Shown in pieces: positions 14,481 to 21,419 of a stretch of 21,419 nucleotides of DNA. The notes under the pieces were generated by a model that saw nothing but the letters and a program-made list of their open reading frames with translations, had not been told where the DNA came from and made no database searches. Source of the stretch: Holosporales bacterium (GTDB lineage Bacteria; Pseudomonadota; Alphaproteobacteria; BNTO01). The stretch is from contig JAIRNU010000047.1 of assembly GCA_031257945.1 (NCBI GenBank), positions 1 to 21,419 of the forward strand. The letters run 5' to 3'. Numbering within the stretch: the first letter of the stretch is position 1; each line of letters opens with the position of its first letter. A program made the position numbers and the translations under genes.

Positions 14481-15644
14481 CTAAAAATTCCACGATGTAG
14501 ATTGTCTCGTGCGTAGTGAATCCATTAGATCGAACAGAATACCTTCTCTCACGCCGCGATCCGCTATTCGTATAGGACAATCACCGATAGTAGCCAAAAT
14601 CGCGTTGATAATGGCTACGCCTGACGCCAGCAGCCCCATACGATTGTAGGCAAAGGCCTTGAATTCTGCACTATTTTTATCAGACACATGGTCAAAAAAC
14701 TTATTAGTAATAAAGTTTTTTTCTCTTCCCAGGTGGACCGTCGTTGGTGTGCTTAATAAGTACCGTGAAAGGAGATCCTCCCCTACGGCAATGATTTTTT
14801 GAGATGAAAAATCTTTGCCATCAATGGCGCTTCTATCATAAGTGTTAAGCCCTAATGTGAGCGAACCAAGTGTAGTAGTGGTACCAGACGATGTCACAAC
14901 TTGGACCTCCCCAAGCTTAAGACTCTCCATTATATTATTCTTCGCCATGAACGCGATCAAAGTATTAGAAATATTCTCGCGCAGTACGGAGTAAATTTTT
15001 TGATCATTCTTTCCATGCGTATATGTATCGTTGATAGTTACAACCCCAAATGGCAGCGATATAGAGTCTATTACAGAGACCAATGGGCGTCCAGAACCTT
15101 TACTAATGCGAAGCCATACAACCTCAGTGCTTCCGCCGCCAATATCAAGCAAAATACCATAATTTTTTTCGTCGGAAATAACCCCAGAACATCCTTTCAA
15201 AACAAGGCGCGCTTCTTCCTGCGGCGAAATAATCTCTAAATCAACGCCGATTTCGTTGCTTACCCGCTCCAGCAAAATCTTGGCATTGTTGGCTTGCCGG
15301 CATGCTTCGGTGGCTACCGCGCGCATCTTATATATGCGATGGTTATCTAGTTTCTTCTTACATGCTCGCAAAGCAATAATCGTCCTTTCCATCGCATCAT
15401 TTGATAACATGCCTGTTTGCTTGACCCCCTCTCCAAGGCTAATAATCTTCGCAAAAGAGTCAATTATCTTGATACGGCGCTCATCAGATACTCGCACTTT
15501 AAAAAAATTACGGTGCAAGTTGGTAACTCCAATAGAAGCAATTAAAAGGCGGCAAGAGTTAGTTCCTAAATCAAGAGCGGCAATATTAGGCGCGTGACTT
15601 GCAGAATTAGCTAATACCATATCGTCTACGGCTCTTGATCTCAT
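14481..15644 (-). CDS. ppx: Ppx/GppA-family exopolyphosphatase / pppGpp phosphohydrolase
   Basis: 387 residues, the short form without the C-terminal HD domain of E. coli Ppx. ASKHA-fold phosphatases of this family remove terminal phosphate from polyphosphate or convert pppGpp to ppGpp; sequence alone does not decide which. Phosphate loop 1 is ALDLGTNSCRLL (D25, G27-N29). ATEACRQA follows near 111-118, then SPQEEARL around 140-147. The second nucleotide/phosphate loop is DIGGGST (167-173), then SSGTTTTLGSL, and the C-terminal RGVREGIL is the family's conserved closing motif. The ATG at 15644 has GGAG 9 bases upstream, a good ribosome-binding site. It is cytoplasmic. It is transcribed away from rpmE from a shared 226-bp region with overlapping divergent promoter boxes. 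Confidence 0.92.
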   Translation of the reverse strand: MRSRAVDDMVLANSASHAPNIAALDLGTNSCRLLIASIGVTNLHRNFFKVRVSDERRIKIIDSFAKIISLGEGVKQTGMLSNDAMERTIIALRACKKKLDNHRIYKMRAVATEACRQANNAKILLERVSNEIGVDLEIISPQEEARLVLKGCSGVISDEKNYGILLDIGGGSTEVVWLRISKGSGRPLVSVIDSISLPFGVVTINDTYTHGKNDQKIYSVLRENISNTLIAFMAKNNIMESLKLGEVQVVTSSGTTTTLGSLTLGLNTYDRSAIDGKDFSSQKIIAVGEDLLSRYLLSTPTTVHLGREKNFITNKFFDHVSDKNSAEFKAFAYNRMGLLASGVAIINAILATIGDCPIRIADRGVREGILFDLMDSLRTRQSTSWNF

Positions 15645-15712
15645 AACACTTTACTCCATTAAAACTATATCGTGGTGGCCTCCTAAGCGGTAAAACACAC
15701 CCTATGGAACAT

Positions 15713-15740
15713 TTTATAATCACTTCTTAGCATAATTCAA
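15713..15740 (-). promoter_or_regulatory. Candidate promoter for ppx/gppA, overlapping a -10 on the other strand
   Basis: On the minus strand TTGAAT (15740-15735), a 16-base spacer and TATAAA (15718-15713) form a fair sigma70 promoter with a leader of about 65 bases. On the plus strand the same bases contain a perfect TATAAT (15715-15720), with only a weak AAAACA (15692-15697) 17 bases upstream; it could drive rpmE with a leader of about 145 bases. The two would compete for polymerase. Confidence 0.35.
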
Positions 15741-15870
15741 CAAACTATTAACGATCTACGTACAGGAAAAAGTTAGCGTGTGGATTTGCATACAAAATTA
15801 CGAGGGCTTGTGCCAGTTTCGTTTTTTCTGTAACATAAAAGCGTTGTTGAGATGTTTGCGTGTAGATTAG

Positions 15871-16110
15871 ATGAAGCAGGGTATACACCCGGAGTACCAT
15901 AGGGTTAAAGTCGTTATGACAGATGGTACAGAGTTTGAGACTAAAAGCACCTTCGGGAAGGAGGGCGATACTATTCGTCTCGATATAGACCCAAAGTCCC
16001 ATCCAGCATGGATTGGCGGAGGAAAGAAGTTGATTGATAGTGGCGGACAATTGAGCAAATTTGGGAAAAGATTCCATAATTTTGGCTTAAATTCGGACGC
16101 AAAGAAATGA
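15871..16110 (+). CDS. rpmE: 50S ribosomal protein L31, zinc-free type
   Basis: 79 residues. It starts [20 protein letters not shown] and continues with [20 protein letters not shown] and [16 protein letters not shown], the pattern of alphaproteobacterial L31. L31 bridges the 50S central protuberance and the 30S head. There is no cysteine at all, so this is the C- form that does not bind zinc. The ATG at 15871 lacks a clear Shine-Dalgarno sequence, but the family N-terminus fits exactly here. uvrD follows 36 bp downstream, then acpS 28 bp after that, so the three are probably one transcript. Confidence 0.95.
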   Translation: MKQGIHPEYHRVKVVMTDGTEFETKSTFGKEGDTIRLDIDPKSHPAWIGGGKKLIDSGGQLSKFGKRFHNFGLNSDAKK

Positions 16111-16113
16111 AGT

Positions 16114-16139
16114 TTAGGATCGGGAGTTAGGAATTAGGA
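16114..16139 (+). promoter_or_regulatory. Triple TTAGGA ribosome-binding region before uvrD
   Basis: TTAGGA occurs three times in 26 bases (16114-16119, 16127-16132, 16134-16139). The last AGGA is 7 bases from ATG 16147 and decides that start. The array may be a small sequence duplication or a reinforced ribosome-landing site between rpmE and uvrD. Confidence 0.5.
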
Positions 16140-16146
16140 CGGGCTA

Positions 16147-18186
16147 ATGCAATACGGAAACGTTTTACGTGTATCGGAGGAGATTCACCTAGAAGGGTTG
16201 AATCAGCAGCAAGTAGATGCGGTGACTTCTACGGAGGGACCGCTTCTTGTGCTGGCCGGGGCAGGAACGGGGAAAACCACGGTTATAGTATCAAGAATTG
16301 CTCATATCATATCTCAAAAGCTGGCAGAGCAAAATGAAGTGCTAGCAGTGACTTTTACAAACAAGTCGGCGTTTGAGATGAAGCAGCGTGTTGCGCGGCT
16401 GATTGATGTGAATGTCGAAAGCATGTGGATTGGTACGTTCCACTCCATGTCGGCGAGGATTTTGCGAGAGCATGGTGTGCATATCAATATTGTGCCGAAC
16501 TTCTCTATTATTGATGAGGAGGATCAGACTCGACTAGTTCGTAATATTGTTCGGGTGTTTGAACTGGATGAGAAGCAATATAACATTAAAACGATTATTA
16601 ACCACATCCGGAAATGGAAAGATCGGGGGTTGTTACCAAATCAACTAGGACTTGCAATGGGTCCTATCGAAACTTTATCTCGTAAAGTTTATAAAGAGTA
16701 TCAAGACCGGTTGCAAACGCTGAATGCTTTGGATTTTGGGGATCTCATTATTTATAGTATTAAATTGCTAAAAGATTGTCCTGAGGTTCAGGCGAAAATT
16801 CATGAAATGTTTCGTTATATTCTTGTCGATGAATATCAAGATACTAACGCCGCCCAGTATATTTGGCTTAAGACATTTGTTTCTAAGCGGCAGAATATCT
16901 GCTGTGTCGGAGATGACGATCAGGCTATATATAGTTGGCGCGGCGCTGATATCGGCAATATTTTGCGATTCGAAAAGGAGTTCGAAAATGCGCGCGTAAT
17001 TCGACTGGAGCAAAACTATCGATCGAACGGAAATATATTGCAGGCAGCTGGCGGATTAATCAAGAATAACGTGAAACGGCTCGGGAAAGAGCTATGGACG
17101 ACTCGCCAATCTGGCGGCCTCCTACAAATCAAGCATACGTGGAATAGCGAGGACGAGGCCAGATTCATCGGCAATGAAATAGAAAAGCTGCAGGCTGTTG
17201 GGTACAGTATGGGGTCAGTTGCCGTACTTGTACGGGCCAGCTTTCAGACACGTGAATTTGAAGAGAGGTTTTTGAGGCAGGCTATTCCGTATCGCGTGAT
17301 CGGTGGCCTGCGGTTTTACGAGCGGCAAGAGATTAAGGATTCTATCGCATACATCAAGTTCTTAATAGATAACAATGATAGCTTAGCCTTCGAGCGTATT
17401 ATTAATACTCCGAAAAGAAGTATCGGCGAAGCAACTATTCATAAAGCGCATTTAATGTCCCAAGAAGAGAGAATTTCGCTGGCCGAAGCCGCGCAGAAAT
17501 ACGCTGCTAGTACGCGAGGGAAGGCATCACAGGCGATTACCGCCTTTTTTGCTACGGTTAATGAATGCCGGAGATTGCTGGAAAGTACTCCTCCGTCGAC
17601 GGTCGTTAAGACTTTGCTGGAGAATTCGGGGTACCTTGCCATGTGGAAACAGGAGAAATCAACTGATTCGTTGTCGCGGCTGGATAATATCCGCGAATTG
17701 ATTAATGCTATTTCCGAATTCGATTCTCTCTCTGATTTTGTAAATCATGTAAGCTTGATGGCGGACCGGATAGAACCAGATAACGAAAACCTCGTGAGTA
17801 TCATTACCATCCATGGGGCAAAGGGATTGGAGTTTGGAACGGTATTTTTGGTCGGATGGGAGGAAGGCTTATTCCCTAACCAAAGAACCTTAGTAGAGTC
17901 TGGTGTTTCCGGACTCGAGGAGGAGCGGCGCCTTGCGTACGTTGCTATTACTCGAGCTAAAGAGAATGTGTTTATTAGCTACTGTTCTCACCGTAAAACG
18001 AATAATGCTGGGTGGCAGATGTCCATGCCGTCGCGGTTTATAAGAGAATTGCCGAAGGAATGTGTGATTTTCTTGGATAAGCGTGGTAAAGAGTCCGTGG
18101 ATATTTTTGCTGAGGTCGAATCGGTGCGCGATATCTCTGAGGAAAAGCCAGTCCGATCGATCCGCGAAAAGTACAGGTTTTTGTAG
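16147..18186 (+). CDS. uvrD: UvrD/PcrA-type superfamily 1A DNA helicase
   Basis: 679 residues. An ATP-driven 3'-5' DNA helicase that acts in nucleotide-excision and mismatch repair and removes RecA filaments or stalled complexes. All SF1A motifs are present: Q motif GLNQQQ (17-22), Walker A AGAGTGKTT (37-45), Ia VTFTNKSAFEMK, Ib GTFHSMSARILR, II DEYQDTN (228-234), III GDDDQAIYSWRGAD, IV LEQNYRS, V ITIHGAKGLEF (about 552-562) and VI YVAITRAKENV (about 598-608). The protein is somewhat shorter than E. coli UvrD (720); the end after motif VI is brief and contains only a remnant of the flexible C-terminal tail that can bind RNA polymerase or UvrB. The start is set by a nearby AGGA. It lies in the probable rpmE-uvrD-acpS operon. 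Rep is less likely than UvrD/PcrA, given the motif wording. Confidence 0.93.
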   Translation: MQYGNVLRVSEEIHLEGLNQQQVDAVTSTEGPLLVLAGAGTGKTTVIVSRIAHIISQKLAEQNEVLAVTFTNKSAFEMKQRVARLIDVNVESMWIGTFHSMSARILREHGVHINIVPNFSIIDEEDQTRLVRNIVRVFELDEKQYNIKTIINHIRKWKDRGLLPNQLGLAMGPIETLSRKVYKEYQDRLQTLNALDFGDLIIYSIKLLKDCPEVQAKIHEMFRYILVDEYQDTNAAQYIWLKTFVSKRQNICCVGDDDQAIYSWRGADIGNILRFEKEFENARVIRLEQNYRSNGNILQAAGGLIKNNVKRLGKELWTTRQSGGLLQIKHTWNSEDEARFIGNEIEKLQAVGYSMGSVAVLVRASFQTREFEERFLRQAIPYRVIGGLRFYERQEIKDSIAYIKFLIDNNDSLAFERIINTPKRSIGEATIHKAHLMSQEERISLAEAAQKYAASTRGKASQAITAFFATVNECRRLLESTPPSTVVKTLLENSGYLAMWKQEKSTDSLSRLDNIRELINAISEFDSLSDFVNHVSLMADRIEPDNENLVSIITIHGAKGLEFGTVFLVGWEEGLFPNQRTLVESGVSGLEEERRLAYVAITRAKENVFISYCSHRKTNNAGWQMSMPSRFIRELPKECVIFLDKRGKESVDIFAEVESVRDISEEKPVRSIREKYRFL

Positions 18187-18214
18187 CTTGTTGTAGTTTT
18201 TACCGGAAACGGGA

Positions 18215-18622
18215 ATGATTGTCGGAATTGGGACTGACCTTGTGGATAGTCGCAGGGTAGCAGGGATGCTGCTGTGTCACGAAGAGAGGGCTGTGCGCAA
18301 GCTGATGACGCCAACTGAGGTCGCTTTTTATCGGAAGCGGGGGGCGTTTGCTCTAGGTTTCGCCAAGGTTTTTGCAGCAAAGGAAGCTGTGGTGAAGGCC
18401 ATTGGCACAATTATTACTTTCTCCTGGCACGATATTGAGATTGGTCATTATGATAATGGATGCCCATTTGTAACAATACACGGGGATGTTCAAGCGGCTC
18501 TTATGGCAAGAATAATAGGGCTTGTACCAAGGCCGGATACAAACAACGTCAGGACGCATATCTCTTTTGCGGATGAGCCCCCTTATGTTTCTGCTGTATG
18601 CGTAATTGAATACATTGCTTAA
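18215..18622 (+). CDS. acpS: Holo-[acyl-carrier-protein] synthase
   Basis: 135 residues, typical of AcpS. It moves 4'-phosphopantetheine from CoA to a serine of acyl carrier protein, activating fatty-acid synthesis. The N-terminus MIVGIGTDLVDSRRV holds the Mg-binding Asp8, and FAAKEAVVKAIG holds Glu57 with the flanking lysines, matching Asp9 and Glu58 of the E. coli enzyme. The end (HISFADEPPYVSAVCVIEYI) is the normal closing strand. The ATG has a GGAAACGGGA purine stretch just upstream and is 28 bp after uvrD. Its last 74 bp are overlapped by the end of rlpA on the opposite strand. Confidence 0.94.
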   Translation: MIVGIGTDLVDSRRVAGMLLCHEERAVRKLMTPTEVAFYRKRGAFALGFAKVFAAKEAVVKAIGTIITFSWHDIEIGHYDNGCPFVTIHGDVQAALMARIIGLVPRPDTNNVRTHISFADEPPYVSAVCVIEYIA

Positions 18623-19409
18623 CAGAGGAATACTTCTTTTTAGTGTTATTTTTCCTTTTTGTTGTGTTGTTTTTGCTTCGAGTATTGTCCGAGCTACACA
18701 CATTCTGTTGGCGAATATTTTGTGCGTTAGAGACCGCTACCATATTTGATTCGTGAACCTTGGAACAGATATTCGTAAGGTTTTTATACCGTGCCTGCGC
18801 TCCTACGTTTTGTCTGTATATATCCTCCCAGCTTTGCCCATTAGTCTTGTTTCCAAGCTTACCGCAGTGATTTTTTAAATACATAGAGAAGGCGTGGCTT
18901 TCCGGCGGGAGAGACTGCACGCGGACTTTAGCAATACCCTTCGAATACATGCCTAATTCCTTTGCGGCCGATATGGACAAATCTATAATCCGGCCCTTGT
19001 ACTTATACGGCCCTCTATCATCGACCATTACGACAACACTCTTGTTATTCTCTAAATTCGTAACCTTTGCAATCGTTGGTAGGGGGAGTGTTTTGTGGGC
19101 GGCGGTCATAGCGTACTGGTCGTAAATCTCCCCTTGCGCCTTTTGTTTCCCGTGGCAATTCGGGCCGTACCACGATGCTAATCCGACTTTGTTGTAGTCA
19201 TAGTATTTTTGCGGATAATGCCATTGCCCGCGGAGATAATAGGCTTTGCTTGAGCGAGAGACACCTTCAACGGGATACTTATGGGTAGAGCACCGTGTAA
19301 ACACTAAAAGTAGTACAATGGACAAGCCAACCCTAGCAACTGTTGCTTTTCGAGTATTTTGGCGAGGATGCAAGAGGCCGAGTGTTCGTAGCAGCATTTT
19401 ACTTGGCAT
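18549..19409 (-). CDS. rlpA: RlpA-like septal lytic transglycosylase / lipoprotein
   Basis: 286 residues. RlpA cleaves peptidoglycan strands that lack stem peptides at the division septum. The double-psi beta-barrel domain is about 76-167: GLASWYGPNCHGK, GEIYD with Glu94, MTAAHKTLPLPT with His105, MVDDRGPY, then RIIDLSISAAKELGM; E and H correspond to the catalytically important pair of the P. aeruginosa enzyme. A hydrophobic segment (about 28-37) ends at FTRC40, a poor lipobox (Arg at -1), so lipidation is uncertain and the long basic N-terminus may reflect a wrong start. There is no SPOR domain. From about 185 on the tail is Lys/Asn/Gln-rich low complexity, and its last 24 codons are antisense to acpS. 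The ATG 19409 has no clear ribosome-binding site. Confidence 0.85.
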   Translation of the reverse strand: MPSKMLLRTLGLLHPRQNTRKATVARVGLSIVLLLVFTRCSTHKYPVEGVSRSSKAYYLRGQWHYPQKYYDYNKVGLASWYGPNCHGKQKAQGEIYDQYAMTAAHKTLPLPTIAKVTNLENNKSVVVMVDDRGPYKYKGRIIDLSISAAKELGMYSKGIAKVRVQSLPPESHAFSMYLKNHCGKLGNKTNGQSWEDIYRQNVGAQARYKNLTNICSKVHESNMVAVSNAQNIRQQNVCSSDNTRSKNNTTKRKNNTKKKYSSVKQCIQLRIQQKHKGAHPQKRYAS

Positions 19410-19427
19410 ATTCTACTAACAACTGTA

Positions 19428-19508
19428 CTAGAAGCTCTCTACCAGGAGGTTAGCAAATATTACTGTGGGCCACACTACAAAAAACATAAAATATGCTGTT
19501 ACTTTCAT
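19428..19508 (-). CDS. Possible small membrane peptide upstream of rlpA (26 aa)
   Basis: ATG 19508 to TAG 19428 encodes MKVTAYFMFFVVWPTVIFAN plus six residues. It has a positive start and one long hydrophobic stretch, like a small membrane protein or an isolated signal sequence. It ends 18 bp before the rlpA start, so it could be an upstream ORF of that transcript. There is no good Shine-Dalgarno sequence. At this length chance is quite possible. The 19410-19743 gap also holds the second 106-bp repeat and the promoter for the LRR gene. Confidence 0.2.
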   Translation of the reverse strand: MKVTAYFMFFVVWPTVIFANLLVESF

Positions 19509-19541
19509 GGCGTTTGCTTAGCAATATTCATAGCTCCACCG

Positions 19542-19647
19542 CAGGGCCTTTTAGTTCTCCCTCAGAGCTGGTAGAAATTCAGCAACCAGTCAGAACTAAA
19601 TGGTGAGGCTTTCTGCCGTGTTTATGCTAGAACTAAATGGCCCTGAG
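19542..19647 (+). repeat. 106-bp MITE-like palindromic element, copy 2
   Basis: An exact copy of 13409-13514 in the same orientation, including the near-perfect 17-bp terminal inverted repeats and the internal AGAACTAAATGG duplicate. Flanking bases differ on both sides (G before, G after, against C and C in copy 1), which fixes the element's limits. It ends 24 bp before the -35 box of the LRR protein gene and starts 33 bp beyond the possible small ORF upstream of rlpA. Full identity suggests recent spread or strong conservation. Confidence 0.85.
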
Positions 19648-19671
19648 GCCATCACGCCACTATCCATACAG

Positions 19672-19701
19672 TTGATAACATGACGGCGGATGTGTTAGAC
19701 T
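19672..19701 (+). promoter_or_regulatory. Candidate promoter for the BspA-like LRR gene
   Basis: TTGATA (19672-19677, 5/6), 18-base spacer, TAGACT (19696-19701, 4/6). Transcription would start near 19708, leaving a 36-base leader before ATG 19744. Confidence 0.4.
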
Positions 19702-19743
19702 TAGCTAATGAGTCGACATGTTTAAATAGGATTTGATTTGGAG

Positions 19744-21419
19744 ATGCGTAAAATAGGTAGATATACTTTTCTAAAACAGGTTTTTTTGCTATGTAATTGC
19801 GCCGTTTGCACACAATACTGCGACACAAGTTATGCTGCAAGCTCCACAGTCGTAGACGGCGTATTTTTTCCAGATAGAAATCTTCAATGGGACAAAATCT
19901 CTATCCTCTATATTCCAAGTGATGCTATTGAGATCGGAGACGAAGCTTGTAGGGGGTTAAGTATAAAAAGAGTGGCGTGCGAGGCGGGTGACAAGCTCAA
20001 AAAGGTAGGAGCACGAGCTTTTGCTGATTGCAAACAACTTGAGAGAGTAATACTACCATCAACGGTTACATCCATTGGGGAAGAAGCTTTTGCTGGTTGC
20101 AAAAAATTGGTGATGATTAAGCTGCCTCCAAACCTTGAACGTATCGGGGCCGCTCTTCGTGGTTCGTCTATTACGAAGATTGACATTAGTGAATGTAAGA
20201 ACTGGCGAGCCATTTGGGCGGAGATTACAGCTGCAAAGGACTTAATTCTCGGGAGTCGCGTGCGTCTTTTCGGCGGGACCGAACATCGACTAGAGCGAAA
20301 TGGATGGCAACAACAAACGCAGACAGAGATGGATGGTGTGATGAATTGGTTTGGAGCGTGCTGCGCCACGAATATGCAAAGCAGTATAGGTGTGGGTCGC
20401 CGTTTGCCTATTGCTCCGAGCGTGGCGGTCTCAACGCGGCATACACCATATCAATATGTCGCTCCACCCATGGTCAAGATTGAGAATGCAGATGATTTTT
20501 GCGCATTCCAAGAGCAGTTGCGTAATTCTGATATAACTGAGGTCCACATAAGTGGAATAAGGGAAATTCCTACAAGAACTTTTGAGAATTGTCGGTTCCT
20601 TAATGCTGTTGTTTTGCAGGACATAACGCAGATAGGAGCATGGGCTTTTTATGGATGCGAGGCTCTAAAAACGATAACAATTCCAGAGTCGGTCCAATTC
20701 ATTGATCAAGGAACCTTCTGCAACTCTAACATACAGGAAATAATTTTCACATCCCCAAGCATCAACGGGGTAACAATAAATGATGAAGCGGTGAATGATG
20801 TCGCCGGGAAAATGGCTATCATTTCACAGCTGTTCGTGGATTTTAACGAAAACAACGTAGATGCTCCAAATGGGTGTAGAGTACGTTTCCCAGACAAAAC
20901 GGCGTACATATGTCTTAATAACGAGTGGTTCTTTAATGTAGGCAACGACTTATTCCCTGTTGGGCCCCTCCTAAATTCTGGTGTGCTACAGCCAGCAGAA
21001 CGTCAGGGATTAGATACTTCTGTCGATATGTCAGTTATAGGCCCCCATAATGCGGCTTTGTTTCTAGAAAGGTTCACCGAAGATACTAGCGTAGCCCAGC
21101 AAGTGCAAGCGCTTCGTTGCAGTGGTATTTGGGAAGATATACCAGCACACACTTTTGAGAAGAGTGAAACCCTTCAGCGTGTGGATCTTACTGGTGTGAC
21201 TACAATAAGCGAGCGAGCCTTCGCCAATTGTAGCAATTTATCGGAAATAACAATTCCAAAAACAGTTGGAATGTTAGAGAGCGGCGTTTTTTGCGGGACA
21301 CCACTAAAAAAAATCGTTTTCGAATCAGATTATATAAATTACGTGGCACTCACAGAAAAAATTGCTAAAGATAGAGAGGCACAGGACGGGGTAGTGGATG
21401 TAGAGGAGAATAAGAGAAA
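19744..21419 (+). CDS. BspA-like leucine-rich-repeat secreted protein (3' end beyond the window)
   Basis: The frame is open without a stop from ATG 19744 to the window edge (558 codons seen). The N-terminus MRKIGRYTFLKQVFLLCNCA is signal-like, with possible cleavage near SYAAS (29-33). Three LRR_5 (BspA / T. pallidum type) blocks are visible at about 58-150, 262-338 and 457-533. Their units follow 'L..V.LP.....IG..AF..C..L', for example LERVILPSTVTSIGEEAFAG. Blocks 2 and 3 are clearly duplicates: SGIREIPTRTFENC against SGIWEDIPAHTFEKS, then ITIP..V and a short FC segment. Non-repeat insertions of about 110-120 residues separate the blocks. Such proteins bind host or matrix proteins at the cell surface. 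TTG 19738 is a possible alternative start. The frame carries a 106-bp repeat element upstream. Confidence 0.88.
   Translation, partial: MRKIGRYTFLKQVFLLCNCAVCTQYCDTSYAASSTVVDGVFFPDRNLQWDKISILYIPSDAIEIGDEACRGLSIKRVACEAGDKLKKVGARAFADCKQLERVILPSTVTSIGEEAFAGCKKLVMIKLPPNLERIGAALRGSSITKIDISECKNWRAIWAEITAAKDLILGSRVRLFGGTEHRLERNGWQQQTQTEMDGVMNWFGACCATNMQSSIGVGRRLPIAPSVAVSTRHTPYQYVAPPMVKIENADDFCAFQEQLRNSDITEVHISGIREIPTRTFENCRFLNAVVLQDITQIGAWAFYGCEALKTITIPESVQFIDQGTFCNSNIQEIIFTSPSINGVTINDEAVNDVAGKMAIISQLFVDFNENNVDAPNGCRVRFPDKTAYICLNNEWFFNVGNDLFPVGPLLNSGVLQPAERQGLDTSVDMSVIGPHNAALFLERFTEDTSVAQQVQALRCSGIWEDIPAHTFEKSETLQRVDLTGVTTISERAFANCSNLSEITIPKTVGMLESGVFCGTPLKKIVFESDYINYVALTEKIAKDREAQDGVVDVEENKR

Noticed and set aside
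20214..20483. 89-codon plus-strand open frame
   Set aside because: It is an out-of-frame shadow within the LRR protein, whose own frame is open throughout.
1..21419. CRISPR arrays, rRNA, tRNA, complete insertion sequences and rho-independent terminators
   Set aside because: No regularly spaced direct repeats, RNA gene signatures, transposase frames, or hairpins followed by a T-run were found on either strand by reading. A covariance-model scan could still find something missed.

Overview
The window looks like a chromosomal segment of an alphaproteobacterium, probably host-associated or intracellular (Holosporales/Rickettsiales-like, or a gut-associated lineage). The pointers are a cysteine-free L31 ending in an alphaproteobacterial style, a PlsC with a KHQS...ET active site, an RlpA with the alphaproteobacterial GLASWYG...TAAHKTLPLPT pattern, a TIGR00282/YmdB-type phosphoesterase, and housekeeping genes scattered among large secreted proteins of no recognised family. 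This placement is an inference from protein patterns; no search was run. The DNA is moderately AT-rich, and GTG and TTG starts occur.

Layout. 1-230: C-terminal tail of an Rpn-family (PD-(D/E)XK) nuclease, then a decayed reading frame resembling the end of an AbrB/MazE antitoxin. 254-5375: two secreted proteins of unknown function (210 aa, Pro/Gln-rich; and 1413 aa, apparently a long helical-repeat protein). 5429-7212 (minus): a YmdB-like metallophosphoesterase and a 257-aa secreted helical protein. 7412-9607: a 731-aa secreted protein with a coiled-coil-like N-terminal part and a cysteine-rich C-terminal region. 9798-13256: leuS and a plsC-type acyltransferase in tandem. 13619-14290: a Sel1-repeat lipoprotein. 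14315-15644 (minus): a Ppx/GppA phosphatase followed by a possible 44-aa ORF. 15871-18622: rpmE, uvrD/pcrA and acpS, probably one transcript. 18549-19409 (minus): rlpA, whose 3' end overlaps that of acpS. 19744-end: a BspA-like leucine-rich-repeat secreted protein, cut by the window edge.

The most notable non-coding feature is an exact 106-bp duplicate (13409-13514 and 19542-19647) with imperfect 17-bp terminal inverted repeats and nested internal stems. It resembles a MITE or palindromic element. Both copies lie in the same orientation just upstream of a predicted promoter for an exported repeat protein (Sel1 lipoprotein; BspA-like LRR protein).

The housekeeping genes cover translation (leuS, rpmE), phospholipid synthesis (plsC), fatty-acid carrier activation (acpS), DNA repair (uvrD), (p)ppGpp/polyP metabolism (ppx/gppA), nucleotide or RNA turnover (ymdB) and septal peptidoglycan processing (rlpA). 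The accessory component is a set of six exported proteins: 210, 1413, 257, 731 and 223 aa, plus the LRR protein. They could be envelope or host-interaction factors, but nothing in the sequence proves a shared function. I found no CRISPR array, tRNA, rRNA, complete transposase or convincing rho-independent terminator.
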